In this document: in pieces, positions 1 to 11,320 of the stretch
Layout of the letters: every line of letters starts with the position of its first letter
Position numbering within the stretch: the first letter of the stretch is position 1
Assembly (NCBI GenBank): GCA_031763025.1
Contig: JASSKH010000019.1
Span: 12,618,516 to 12,682,515 of the forward strand
Source: Macrocystis pyrifera
Lineage: Eukaryota > Sar > Phaeophyceae > Laminariales > Laminariaceae
Length of the DNA: 64,000 nucleotides
Reading direction: 5' to 3'
Notes under the pieces: model-generated
Database searches by the model: none
Told to the model about the DNA's origin: nothing
Seen by the model: only the letters and a program-made list of their open reading frames with translations
Program-made: the position numbers and the translations under genes

Positions 1-443
1 CTGGGCAACAGACGCTGGGCGAGGGGGGTGTTCCTCTGCTCTGCAGTTCACTCAGCATTTTACTCAAATCTATGCAATGTATACTATGGTGTCTCGCTCT
101 ACCATTCAACTTCTTCTGCTGCTGTACTCTTATAGTACGTTACTCCGTCCACAAATATCTTCCCTTCTTGGCACGTAACTAGTAGCGCGGGTCGTGCCAC
201 ACAGCTACACATCAACCCAACAACTCAAAAATGTGATGCCCGCATAGAAAGATGTAAATATGTGAACTGTCGCAAACAGACGTGATGCTGTAGTTGGGCA
301 CAAGGCTTCAACACACGCACGTCTTTCTGCTGTACTTGCTCGGTTCTGCCAGCATCAGACCAACCCAATGCCACAAACTCAGCAACAGGGTGGGCTTATC
401 AATCCTCGCACTGTATGTGATACGTAATGACGTCAAAAAGGTG
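1..443. other. unassigned DNA, no gene seen
   Basis: No convincing coding region, RNA gene or known repeat is visible. Short open frames lack recognisable motifs. The stretch ends where a tRNA-derived SINE begins. Confidence 0.5.
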
Positions 444-796
444 CGCGTCTCCGGTGGCTTGGTAGGTGGTCCGCGTGCCTGTCAAGATCAACTTCGTGGG
501 TTCAAATCTCACCGAGTGCATGCTCGGAAGGACGCTGGACGTTTTCTTGCGTAAACAATTGACAAGCGGAAAGCGCGAGAGCTTGAGTTAGCTACATTCG
601 ATGAAAATCGACGAGACGTTGGAACGCTGAACCCTATGCGCGACAAAAAATAAAGGCACGTACCGGGGGGGAGAAGAGACGACACCTGTGACCACGGCTT
701 GTCCAGAAGATCGTCGAGGGCAAAACCTCCTGCGAGTGGGCTGGAAAGTAAAAGTGATGATGAAAAAAATAAATAAATAAATAAATAAATAAAAAT
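444..796 (+). repeat. tRNA-derived SINE, copy 1 (full length)
   Basis: About 350 bp. The head carries RNA polymerase III-type internal promoter boxes: an A box reading TGGCTTGGTAGGTGG and, about 45 bp later, a B box GGTTCAAATC, spaced as in a tRNA gene. A tRNA-unrelated body follows, containing the conserved stretch CACGTACCGGGGGGGAGAAG, and the tail is A-rich (repeats of ATAA). The same unit recurs at 2084 (-), 3686, 4016, 4371, 4560, 27771, 33182/39779 (-, split), 42633 and 44990 (-). No protein is encoded; open frames across it are chance frames. SINE identity is an inference from the promoter boxes, A-rich tail and dispersal. Confidence 0.85.
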
Positions 797-2082
797 ATAC
801 GTATACGTCTGTGCATCTCATTTAATTTCAAAAAAATATGAAATACGTCATCTGTGAGTTCCACTTCCAACATTCCCAAACCTCGATCTCCAATGTTTGG
901 AGATTATGTACTACTCTTAAATCAATACACAACCAATCTAAAATCAGAAATCACCACACCAATCAATCAACGAAGTCAAACGTGCCTGGTGCGGACATAA
1001 GTCCTTGCTGGTGGTGCCTCGGTCCCTTCTCTTTCATCCTGGCTCTCTTGAGGCAGCGCATACTGCCGCGCCCGTGTGCTGGTCCCGAACTGATGATGCA
1101 GACTCCTCTCCCTGCGCACATCTTCACTCTCGCCCTCGTCTCCTTCCTCGGGGGCAACGTCCTCCCCACCAACCACCTGCGGGCGTGGTGCTTCAGCAGT
1201 CCAGGCAGACGATTCTGCCAGAACACTTTCAGCGTCGCTCCCGCGGTCTCCACCTTCCCTCTCGGCTCCTGCCGGCTGAACTCCCTCTTTCATATAATGT
1301 TATACGTTCTACATCTACGTCGCCAGCGCGCAGAGAACCCACAGATTCAGGCAAATGCCTGACTATCCCGGGGTGATGCAGCAACGATGGTTACGCGGCG
1401 GTCGGGACGACGGCGGTGGCAGGGGCGGTAGCGAAGACGGCGGTTGCGGCGGCGGTGGTCACGGCGGCGGCGGTAACGGTGCTTACTGCATGCGCTTCAT
1501 CGTCGGAACAAAAGTGCAGCAATCCTCTGACTGCTGACGTTGCTGACGGTGCTGCTGGAGCTGCTACTGCCCCTGCAACTGCTACTCTCCAGCGCCTTCG
1601 CCACCAGTGCCAAGGGAATCTACCAGGTCCGGCTCAAACTTGGCCCTGCTGGGATCGCTGCTGCTTCTGGTGCGGCACCTCCTGCCTCTCCTTCTCGCAC
1701 ACACGCCCTCTCCTTCAGGACCTCGATCCTTTCTTCAAAATACACACTACACGCTGGCTCCCTGACGAAGCACATCATCATCTAAAAATAATAGACATGC
1801 TGGAAGCAGATTCCCACCTCTCCAGGTTGGCCTGGGCTACGCTTGCCAATAGAAAATCACCGGCATTCACTAGTGTGTTGATCTATCTCTAAAGGTATAG
1901 GCGCAGCTGGCACGGGAACGCGTGGCTGACTCCAGACATGAAACGGGACTCCTCTTACATTACATCCTCGCTGCCGAGTTGACTCGCCTCATATGCACCA
2001 TACAGTTACACCTGACGAGTGGCATTGGTGGGCACCCATTACCCCGATATCCCGATACTCTACTGCCGGAATCCCTTTCCAG

Positions 2083-2083
<1 letters not shown>
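797..2083. other. unassigned GC-rich DNA, no secure gene
   Basis: Contains overlapping open frames on both strands (for example 976-1293 on - and 1416-1892 on +) in a GC-rich, GGC-repeat-containing stretch around 1395-1480. They are of low complexity (Ala, Gly or Pro rich) and show no domain motif or consistent splice pattern. They could be a relic of a coding exon, but I cannot support a gene. Confidence 0.4.
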
Positions 2084-2120
<37 letters not shown>

Positions 2121-2430
2121 CATCACTTTTACTTTCCAGCCCACTCGTAGGAGGTTTTACCCTCGACGATCTTCTGGACAAGCCGTGGTCACAGGTGTCG
2201 TCCCTTCTCCCCCCCGGTACGTGCCTTTAGTTTTTATCGCGCATAGGGTTCAGCATTCCCACTGCTCGTCGATTTTCATCGAATGTACAGCTAACTCACG
2301 CTCTCGCGCTTTCCGCTAATCAATTTTATGCAAGAAAAAGTCCCTATGAGCATGCACTCGGTGAGACTCGAACTCACGAAATTGATCTTGATAGGCTCGC
2401 GGACCACCTACCAAGCCACCGGGGACGCCT
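2084..2430 (-). repeat. tRNA-derived SINE, copy 2
   Basis: Reverse-orientation copy of the SINE. On the + strand it starts with a run of about 33 T, the complement of a pure poly-A tail, and ends with the complement of the head (CCACCGGGGACGCC). B-box complement GAGACTCGAAC lies near 2363 and A-box complement near 2405. The long pure A tail, unlike the ATAA tails of other copies, suggests relatively recent insertion. It abuts the 0.9 kb TIR element that follows. Confidence 0.85.
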
Positions 2431-2465
2431 CGAACTCCTCAGTCTACCTTTTTTTCAAGGGTTTT

Positions 2466-3365
2466 TGCCAAAATCAGGGATACCTGGCCACTTTCGTGCC
2501 AAAAGCAGTTACATACTGAAATCAAGTACAAAACACACACCAGGAGCCCTGCTATTGGCCAAGCTGACATTGTAACTGATTTTGGAACGAAAAGGCCAAC
2601 GTACACCAGATTTTTTCTACTCTGTATAGCTTTCAACTGATTTTGGCCAACTTGGAACCAATCAGAGAGGCCACACGTACACTGCTGTATTTTCATTCCG
2701 TATGCGTCTGCCCTCCCTCGGTTGAAATTCGTCCGTATTCCCTCCCTCGGTTGAAATTCGTCCGTATTGACGTATAAACTCTGTACTCGTACGTCATACC
2801 TGGTACTTAAAAGCACGTATGTATATACATGCCATGCATACATGCGTACGCTGGTTTCACTTTTTCTCCTTGGGGTGTGCCATGTGCTTCAGTTAGTTGT
2901 TGTGTGTACTCTGTTGTTTTCTATGTCCACAGCAGTCCTTACAGCACCGTGGACACTCGGCGTTTCGTCTGCACCACCTCGCGTCGAGGTGGTCTCAGGT
3001 TTGGTACGGCAAGATAATTTCGTGCCGAGCAGGCGGTTCCGTGAGGATGGTCTGGAAGCTTTAAAGCTGTCAATGGGGGGGCGGGCGCCAGAGTAAATAC
3101 TCTTGGCGCCCCCGCCGTGGCGAAACAAACGATGCATATTAATACTGACTCTTTGCAGGTCCAAGTGGAGGTGTTGGTGCCTACACCCTGAAGAAACAAA
3201 ACAATTCATATTTTGGAGGCCATGTGGCACGCTTAATGCTTTACGTAGGCGCTTTTTTTTCCGGATTGTCATGGACATCACACCGCTCGTGGCGCGCGTT
3301 TTTTACTTGGTTTTAGGATGTACCTGATTTTGGCTCAAACGGATCAGGCATACCTGATTTTGGCA
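2466..3365. mobile_element. 0.9 kb TIR element, copy 1 (non-autonomous)
   Basis: Bounded by a terminal inverted repeat of about 20 bp: TGCCAAAATCAGG at the left and its complement CCTGATTTTGGCA at the right. The right end holds a second, internal copy of the motif about 40 bp inward. A second copy of the whole unit lies at 47439-48294 and is closely similar over its entire length. The open frames inside (for example 2767-3096) are not convincingly protein-like, so it looks like a non-autonomous DNA transposon. No clear target duplication is seen. The superfamily cannot be assigned. Confidence 0.7.
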
Positions 3366-3475
3366 TTTGCCCTAGATATCATATGTCGTGTTTCTGTTCT
3401 GAGTACAATCACAGACATGTACAAGAAACAAAGTATAATCAAGTTGGAGAAGACGACATAGTTAGTGCAGTGCAT

Positions 3476-3680
3476 ATGTATGTTGTGTCGGCCGCACCTA
3501 GTGCGAAGGCATGGTATTACGTAGGCTATTAATGCATTACGGTGTGTTATCTCTGTGTCGTAGTCTGTGACCACAGAGCTCGTATCTTTCTAGGGTGAAG
3601 AATCAGCACGGACACTGGGCTTGCTGGATGTCGACGAGTAGAAGAACGGTTTAATGTGAAGAACACACACACACACACAT
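3476..3680 (+). repeat. 5'-truncated LINE 3' end with AC-repeat tail
   Basis: About 205 bp matching the last part of the LINE 3' untranslated region (compare 5517-5690 and 41880-42097). It contains the conserved segments GTGTCGGCCGCACCTAGTG and GACCACAGAGCTCGTAT, then ends GTGAAGAACACACACAC. Severe 5' truncation and a fixed 3' end are typical of target-primed reverse transcription. A SINE is inserted directly after the AC tail. Confidence 0.8.
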
Positions 3681-3685
3681 AACCG

Positions 3686-4015
3686 GCGTCCCCGGTGGCT
3701 TGGTAGGTGGTCCGCGAGCCTATCAAGATCAATTTCGTGAGTTCGAGTCTCACCGAGTGCATGCTCGTAGGGACTTTTTCTTGCATAAAATTGATTGGCG
3801 GAAAGCGCGAGAGCGTGAGTTAGCTGTACATTCGATGAAAATCGACGAGCAGTGGGAATGCTGAACCCTATGCGCGATAAAAAAAATAAGGCACGTACCG
3901 GGGGGGAGAAGGGACGACACCTGTGACCACGGCTTGTCCAGAAGATCGTCGAGGGTAAAACCTCCTACGAGTGGGCTGGAAAGTAAAAGTGATGGAAAAA
4001 AAAAATTAAAAAAAA
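3686..4015 (+). repeat. tRNA-derived SINE, copy 3
   Basis: Full-length copy beginning GCGTCCCCGGTGGC. A box near 3693-3710, B box GAGTTCGAGTCTC near 3739, A-rich tail up to 4015. It follows a LINE tail immediately and has the next SINE fused to its own A-rich tail. Confidence 0.85.
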
Positions 4016-4370
4016 TCCCCGGTGGCTTGGTAGGTGGTCCGCGTGCCTGTCAAGATCAATTTCGTGGGTTCAAGTCCCACCGAGTGCATGCTTGTAGGGA
4101 CTTTTTCTTGCATAAAAAAATTGATAAGCGGAAAGCGCGAAAGCGTGAGTTGGCTACATTCGATGAAATTCGACGAGCAGTGGGAATGCTGAACCCTATG
4201 CTCGACAAAAAATAAAGGCACGTACCGGGGGGGAGAAGGGACGACACCTGTGACCACGGCTTGTCCACAAGATCGTCGAGGGTAAAACCTCCTACGAGTG
4301 GGCTGGGAAGCAAGTGATGGATTTAAAAAATAAAAAAAATAAAAATAAAATATAAAAACAAAATATATAT
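4016..4370 (+). repeat. tRNA-derived SINE, copy 4
   Basis: Starts TCCCCGGTGGC inside the A-rich tail of copy 3. B box reads GGGTTCAAGTCCC, which is closer to a tRNA consensus than the other copies. The tail is a long AT-rich simple sequence (4324-4370). Confidence 0.85.
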
Positions 4371-4550
4371 ATGCGCGATAAAAAATAAAGGCACGTACCG
4401 GGGGGGAAAAAGGGACGACACCTGTGACCACGGCTTGTCCAGAATATCGTCGAGGGTAAAACCTCCTACGAGTGAGCTGGAACGTAAAAGCGATGATGAA
4501 AAAAATAAAATAAAATAAAATAAAATAAAATAAAATAAATAAATATATGT
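4371..4550 (+). repeat. tRNA-derived SINE, copy 5 (5' truncated)
   Basis: Only the 3' half is present: it begins at the conserved ATGCGCGATAAAAAATAAAG point, lacks the promoter boxes, and ends in a (AAAAT)n tail near 4500-4540. The truncation joins directly to the tail of copy 4. Confidence 0.8.
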
Positions 4551-4559
4551 ATGACCCCG

Positions 4560-4877
4560 GCGTCCCCGGTGGCTTGGTAGGTGGTCCGCGAGCCTATCAA
4601 GATCAATTTCTTGAGTTCGAGTCTCACGAGTGCATGCTCGTAGGGTCTTTTTCTTGCATAAAATTGATTAGCGGAAAGCGCGAGAGCGTTAGTAAGCTGT
4701 ACATTTCGATGAAAGTCGACGAGCACTCTATGCGCGATAAAAACTGAAGGCACGTACCGGGGGGGAGAACGGACGACACCTGTGACCACGGCTTGTCCAG
4801 AAGATCGCCGAGGGTAAAACCTCCTACGAGTGGGCTGGAAAGTAAAAGTGATGATAAAAAAAACAAAACATAAAAAA
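4560..4877 (+). repeat. tRNA-derived SINE, copy 6
   Basis: Nearly full length, with a small deletion in the middle (the segment around the GTGGGAATGCTGAACCC motif is missing near 4728). Both promoter boxes are recognisable. It ends in an A-rich tail near 4877. Confidence 0.85.
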
Positions 4878-4982
4878 CGCCCACAACTACACCAACTCAC
4901 GACTTGTTTTATGGTCAACAATGTGATGCTTTTTCCTGTCTGTATGTATACATTTTCTGGTCTCCCTCGTTTTTTTGCATAA

Positions 4983-5690
4983 GTGTATGGGGACAGGGGG
5001 GGGGACGGGGGAGGAGTAGAATGGAAACCGCGGTAGAAGAGAGTAGCAAAGAGACCGCATACAGGGTAGCAAGTTACCAGGCCGACTAATTATTATAGGT
5101 TGGACGTTTCTTTGCTACTCGTACCTCCAACTGCTGCGGCCGTTCGGTATGTATTGGCTTGGTGCTTTGATTTTTTTCCATGACTTAACTTTTTCCTATA
5201 TTTTCCCCTTCTTATCCTGAATAAAGTACTACATAGTGGGTGGGTGACGAGCGTGTTTATTTTGTCCCACTCGTTCTTTCTCTTTTTACTTGGATAAAAG
5301 TGTTCCCCGGGACATGCATATTTCTTTTTTTCCTTCCCGTTTCTTCCCCCTTGCAAGTCCATTTTGGCTCATGATCGTGGTATGTGTCTGAGCTTTGGCT
5401 TCCCATTATACATTTTTTATTTAATTTGGGATTCTTCTCCTTTTCTTTTTCGGTTTGGTTTCTTTGTCGTTGCTTCTCTTTCTTTATGGTGTATTTTGGT
5501 TGCTGGCGTATGTATGTATGTTGTGTCGGCCGCACCTAGTGCGAAGGCATAGTATTGCGTAGGCTATTAATGCATTACGGTGTGTTGTCTCTGTACCGTA
5601 GTCTGTGACCACAGAGCTCGTATATTTCTAGGGTGAAGAATCGGCAAGGACACTAGGCTTGCTGGATGACGACTAGAAGAACGAAAAATA
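4983..5690 (+). repeat. 5'-truncated LINE: C-terminal codons plus 3' UTR
   Basis: Begins within the last codons of the LINE protein: the frame at 4983-5087 ends with a peptide like ETAVEESSKETA, matching the C-terminus at 41290-41366. About 600 bp of T-rich 3' UTR follows, ending near the CTAGAAGAACG motif. The UTR is closely similar to 41480-42090 and, in reverse, to 45133-45530. Non-coding remnant. Confidence 0.8.
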
Positions 5691-6911
5691 ACACACAGGG
5701 CACAAAACCGACACCATATGCGACCAATGCTCTACACGCCACATGCGACCCAATACGTAGGTTCAAAAATTAGGCAAAACATGTGAAACTTCGGCACATA
5801 CCAAGTTCGGGGAAGAAGAATGTTTTGTACTATTTTTCATACTTTCAAAATGAACTCCGCGTCATTTCTGCAATAAACAAAAAAAAGGTTGCCAAAACTT
5901 ACACTACAAATGTTTTGATTAAAAAATGCGATCCACGCAAAACTCACCTCTTGTACGATGCAAACATCATCGTAGCAGATCATACGTGGTAGAAGGCATT
6001 TCGCAGTTTAACTGGACCGATTGTCAACTTCATACCCCTCTTCCCCATCCCTTCTTCTCAAACATACCAACGATTCAGTACCCCTCCACAAGCCCGAGAT
6101 TTCCATCGTTCAATGTTCCATGTTATACGCATTTCGTCAACATGTCATACCACCTGTACATACAACAACAACACACATAAAAACAACAGTAGAAAAATGT
6201 GTCATACGTGTTGGAGAAAAAAAGAAGTTAAACAATCGATGCAAGAACATCCTCAAACCAAACGACACAGTCACATGTAACGAAAAGTTCACGACAGGAC
6301 GTCTCACAATCGAGGTGCATTTGTTACGTTACGCAAGCGTTGCGGTATACGTTTGTCCTGGCGCCGCAACATGCTAGGTTGTGGTTTCGCCACAACGTCC
6401 CGCAACGTACCCAAGTGGCCACCTGTGCAGCCTCGGAGTGCATTGACCAATGACGATGAGCCACGACGCGTGATGTGTGGCCTTGATGGAGTGCGGCTTG
6501 TTCCACCTCCTCGCCATGGCACAGCCAGCACCGACTGCGTCCGCAAGCGCAAGGTGCCAAGGAGGCGCCAGGGAGACACGATGGACGGCGTGAACGACCT
6601 AGGGACCGTCACCGCAAACACCTGCTTGTGGAAACACCAAGCTGTGGTACGGGGCAGGAAGTTGCTGCTTGACAAGATATATATGGAGTCTGACTGCGAT
6701 TGGTGCGGCCGCCTTGTTGCAAGGTGGCTTTGACATCAGACATACCCCCCCGACGAGTACTGCGCTCTCCCTTCTTTCGGTGATTCGTGCTGCTGTACGT
6801 ACTACTCGTGTGGTTGTACGCATACATGCGATGACGCTGCTGTCAGCGGCACGTTCTTCTACTACTACTGTTGTTGTGCATTTATGTTATTTATTTGATC
6901 GATGTCTTTTT
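5691..6911. other. unassigned DNA
   Basis: No recognisable gene. Open frames overlap on both strands at 6304-6733 in a GC-richer patch but carry no motif I recognise. This is the left flank of the Harbinger-like region. Confidence 0.4.
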
Positions 6912-7146
6912 TTTCAAAATTTTCCAAATATTGGAAATCTGTATAGAAATACGGAGGCGTTCTGCCGTAATTTTAGAAATTCTTCAGCCCCTGAAAAATC
7001 ACGAAGTTTTCCCGTTCCAAATTTTGGAAAACCAATCACACCTTTCACGATTTGCACGATATTCGAGGCAGTGTTCCAACCCGCGCCGTCGCTCGACGCT
7101 GGGACAAGCGAGTAGCTTGAGACGTTGGCCGGGGAGGTCACATATT

Positions 7147-9354
7147 ATGGAAGGTGGAAGGAAGCGGTCCGGGTCTCCGGAGGACTCGTCATTGAGTCGG
7201 AGGAGACAACGATTCAACCCCTACAATTTTCCAGAAGCGAAGCGCAGAAACATGCTGAAGGCGATCGCTGCTGCTCTCTTCGTGCTGGACATGTTCATGA
7301 CAGCAGGAGCTACACTACATGTTCCCAAGAGACAATCGCCGATCTATGAGCCGTACCGGCTCTCGTGGGCAGAGCTGAGGGAAGACCTCCGTCGCCGGAA
7401 AGCTTTCCGGAGGACTTTTCGGATGCCTGAAGAGAGTTTCGCGAAGCTCGCCGACTTGCTCCGCCCAGTCCTTGAAAAAGACGAGCACTATGGACGTGAG
7501 TGTGATACTGTTTCGTGTGTGTGTTGTGCTTTCCTTGTAGCGCGTTGGCGCCACTTCTTGCTCACCTCTCAGTCATCGTCGTTATCGCTGTCTTGGGCCG
7601 ACTTTCATCTAGCATAGTCTCCGTGTGTAGTAGTTTGGGTGCCTCTGGTATCTTGCACCGCAACTGGTGCTGTATACAATCTGGACGCACTAGCACCTCG
7701 CACGCCACCTGACACTGTGAAACGTTGTTCGGCAAAGCTAGAAGTCGCGAAACCTGATACACGTACATGTGGTATGAAACCCCGTTTCTGTATACCAGGT
7801 GTGTGTGAGTTGTGTGTATCCTTCGCGCTGTCGCTCGAACCCAGCTGTGCTCGTACGACAGCAGCGTTAGAGACCGTACTTGGCTAGCAGCAACAATAAT
7901 GAACCTGCTCTAGCAGCTGCATGTACAGCAGCTTTACAACAGAAGTCTAGCTTGCCAATGCAAGAGCAATTATCCGTGGCAAACCGGGAAATGGGACGAG
8001 TACTGCTGCTGCAGTGAACGATTTTGAAGCTGGTAAAGGTGTGCACCAATATCCTTTCTGTCGCTGTTGCTTTTTCTCTCACGCAGAACTGCGTTCCCCG
8101 AGAAGCGGAGTTATCGAGGTTGAAATCCGCCTGGCGACAGGCCTGCGAATGCTCGCCGGTGTTTCCTATCTGGACGTCGGATCGAGGTTTGGCGTTTCAC
8201 GCTCCTCGGTCTACAATATACTGTGGGAGGTCGTCGACGCCGTCAACACTACCCCTGAAGTCGGTCCGTTCTTGTTTCCGCAGACAGTCGAACAGTGTCC
8301 AAAGTTTGCCGCGAAATTCAAGGTGAGGTTACGTGCGGTGGACGACTACAGCAATATGACCAGCAGCAGTACCATCGCAGTGTGTATAGATGCTACAAAT
8401 AGTCGTATGTACGAGAGTACGTGCAATAGAGTTTTCCCGAAGGAAATGCCAGGCCTACTTATCTCTTCGTGACCAGTATAACTTCTGCGGCGTTATTAAA
8501 TTTAGTGCATTATAGTAACACTCATGAAGTTCGCCTCTACGGTATTGTTTTTGTTCGTCCCGACGTCAGGCCAAGAGCACAAACGGCATTTTCGACGGAG
8601 TTGTGGCCGCTATCGATGGTCTGTTCATCGACATGAAAGCGCCGCCTGCAAAGAGCACCTCCAACACACTATCCTTCTACTCAGGCAGCAAGACGCATTA
8701 CGGCTTCAACGTACGGGCGACGTGCAACGCCGACTATATCGCTTTTGCAGCATCTCTGTCATCGTCCCGGGGGCTGCGAATGATTGGTCGGCGTGGACCC
8801 GATCTTCCCTAGCACAGGCTATTAACAGCCTTCCACCCGGATACCACATTATTGGGGATGCGGCGTACCCAATCAACGAGCAGCTGCTCACGCCGTACTC
8901 AGGGAAATGCCTACCTCCGGATAAGGACTCCTTCAATTTCCACCTCAGCCAATTGAGGGTGAAGATCGAGCAGTCATTCGGTATCCTCGTTTCGACGTGG
9001 GGCATTCTGTGGAAGCCCCTTGGTGTGAAGTATGAAGGCCGGGCTGACCTGATCACGGTGATCTTTCGCCTGCACAACTTCTGCCGAGATGAACACGCCA
9101 GCATGGTCGAGGTGGAAGAAGAAGACGCCGAGACACGAAACGAGCGAGTCCTTCAGGAGAAGGGTGGGATTCTACCGCCCGGCTTCCAGAGTGAGATTCA
9201 GCCGAGTGAACCTGGGACCGCCAAACCGACGCGAAGCGGTGAAACCCCGACGCGAGCGGCGTTGTCGGCGGTTTTGCCGTACAACAGACAGTTTCGCCCC
9301 GAAGGAGAACATTGTCAGGGACGCCTAGACTTCGACGCATTGTATATGATGTAG
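7147..9354 (+). pseudogene. PIF/Harbinger-type transposase (DDE_4 nuclease), spliced, frameshifted
   Basis: Transposase of the HARBI1/PIF type; it would cut and join element ends in the nucleus. Exon 1 is 7147-7495 (ATG at 7147, GTGAGT donor), exon 2 is 8087-8322 (acceptor CACGCAG, donor AAG/GTGAGG), exon 3 is 8570-9354; reading phases match across both introns. Exon 1 has a basic N-terminus and a helical region (MPEESFAKLADLLRPVL). Exon 2 has the helix-turn-helix stretch GVSYLDVGSRFGVSRSSVY. Exon 3 carries the catalytic triad in family context: AIDGLFIDM (first Asp), IIGDAAYP (second Asp) and LRVKIEQSFGIL (Glu). Between 8750 and 8775 the frame shifts (one base lost or two gained) in a CCCGGGGG run, separating the first Asp from the other two, so this copy is probably dead unless it is a sequencing error. 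The C-terminal tail after about 9110 is acidic and then low complexity. Confidence 0.85.
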
Positions 9355-9790
9355 TCAGTGAGTTTGTCGTTCTCTGAGCGTTTGAAGGCCGAGGCGAAAT
9401 TCGGGCGCAAGGGCGGGAATGGCGTAATGAGGATGGGGAGGGTGCTGGATTACCTATTTTTGGACGAGGTGGACGTGAACGGGTGAGCTTCGGGAAGGGA
9501 ACGAAGGGGTTCCAAGTGTAGTGATGAACGTCTGTTTTAATTCTTGGTACATGTGGGGGGCGGGGGCTGCTCAGGTTGCGCGGCGCAAAATTCGCCGGCA
9601 AATGTTCCCATGCTGATTGCAGAAAGTACTTGACTTTTGTCGTGTACTCGAATCTCAATATAGTGAAGATAGATGGGCAAATCGAGGCAGAGAACTTGAA
9701 GACGGGGCCGTGCGCACGCATTGGTTTACTGTTTTGAGCGTCAGCAACAAACGTGGTAGAAGCACCCTCACTTTAGCTTTTCGCAGGCTG
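9355..9790. other. 3' flank of transposase, no gene seen
   Basis: No motif or repeat recognised between the transposase stop and the first minisatellite array. An open frame on the - strand (9053-9721) is a shadow of the transposase exon. Confidence 0.4.
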
Positions 9791-11320
9791 ATACAAAAGT
9801 TTGAGTGTGTAATGTTTTTTTTGTCGCGACAGGTGCTGATCCCCCTCCCCCTTCCCGCTTTTTTTCCGTTTGCTTTTTACAAGTTGGGGGGGGGGGCTTG
9901 TAGAGCATCACAAACTAAAGTCTTCCCTTTGCCCACCACATTTGTGTTTTAGATTGTGTGGTGTAATTTGTTTTTGTCTCGAGAGTTGTTGACCCCACAC
10001 CCCTATTAGTTTTTTTTCTCAGCCTGATACAGAAGTGTTTTTTTTTCTTTCCGTCGCGAGCGGTGTTGACTATCCCGCCCACTCCTGTTTTCGTCACAGA
10101 CCGATGAGGTTGTGCAAGGCGTGTTTTTTTGTCGCGACAGGTGCTGATCCCCCTCCCCCTTCCCGCTTTTTTTCCGTTTGCTTTTTACAAGTTGGGGGGG
10201 GGGGCTTGTGGAGCATCACAAACTAAAGTCTTCCCTTTGCCCACCACATTTGTGTTGTAGACTGTGTGGTGTAATTTGTTTTTGTCTCGAGAGTTGTTGA
10301 CCCCACTCCCCCTTTTGTTTTCTTTTCTCAGCCTGATACTGAAGTGGATTTTTGTTTTGTTTTTCCGTCGCGAGAGGTGTTGACTATCCCACCCACTCCT
10401 GTTTTCGTCGCAGACCGACGAGGTTGTGCAAGGCGCGTTTAATTTGTCGCGAGAGGTGTTCACCCCCCTCCCCCTTCCTGTTTTGTTTCGCTTGCTTTTT
10501 GACAGGAGTTGAGTAGGTTGTGTAGTTTCGGAGACTAAAGCGCTCCCTTCGCCCTCACGTTTTCGTCATAGGCTAGAGTGTGTAACTTGTTTTTAATGCG
10601 CGAGAGGTGTTGACCCCCTTTTTCAAGTAAAGGAGGCTAATACAGGAGTGGCGGGTGCAATTTTGTTACCGTTGCGAGAGGTGTTGATCCCTTTCTCACC
10701 TTCCACGTTCTTTATACGGTTGCTTTTAAGAGAGAACTGAGGGGGTTGTGGAATCAGAAGCAAAAACCCTCCCTTTGCCCATCATGTTTTCGTCTCAGAC
10801 TGTGTGTAACGTTTTTTTTGTCTGCGTGTAACGTTTTTTTTGTCGCGAGAATTTTATTTTGTTTTCGTCGCAAGAAGTGTTGATTACCCCCTCCCTCCCT
10901 TATTCGTCACAGACAGTGCGCATTTTGTTTTTGTCGCGAGAGGTGACTATTCCCCTCCCTCCTCCCGCCTTTTTTTTCTAGCTTTTTGATAGGAGTTAAG
11001 GGGATTGTGGAGCATCAGACTAAAGTGCTCCCTTCCCCCCTCATGTTTTCGTCAGAGGGTGAAGTGTGTAACTTGTTTTTAATGCGCGAGAGGTGTTGAC
11101 CCCGTTACCGGCCCCCTTTATAAGTGAAGAAGGCTATTACAGGAGTGGAGAATAGAATTTAGTTTTGCTCCGAGATAATGTTGACCATTACCCCCCTTTT
11201 CGCTTGCTGTTTGATAAGAGTGTAAGAGCTTATCTAGCATCACACATCCCCCTTTTCACTTGTTTAATACGAGCGCAGGAGGTTGTCTAGCATCAGGACC
11301 AAACGTGCTTTACCGCCCAG
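9790..11320 (+). repeat. degenerate GT-rich minisatellite array (left arm)
   Basis: At least ten degenerate occurrences of a motif like GTCGCGAGAGGTGTTGACCC followed by C-rich runs (CCCCCTCCCCCTTCCCG), for example near 9824, 10055, 10131, 10367, 10446, 10598, 10671, 10867, 10932 and 11085. A longer unit of roughly 300 bp is also visible: 9820-9955 is nearly identical to 10130-10262. Intervening text is T-rich with GGAGCATCA...ACTAAAG.GCTCCC blocks. No coding potential. The homologous motif occurs in the opposite orientation at 12360-13640. Confidence 0.75.

Noticed and set aside
444..540. True tRNA gene at SINE heads
   Set aside because: The same head is attached to the same 250 bp body and A-rich tail in many dispersed copies, and the cloverleaf is degenerate; SINE is the simpler explanation.
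3934..4431. Protein-coding frames over the SINE cluster
   Set aside because: Near-identical peptides recur in every SINE copy because the DNA is repeated; no start context or domain.
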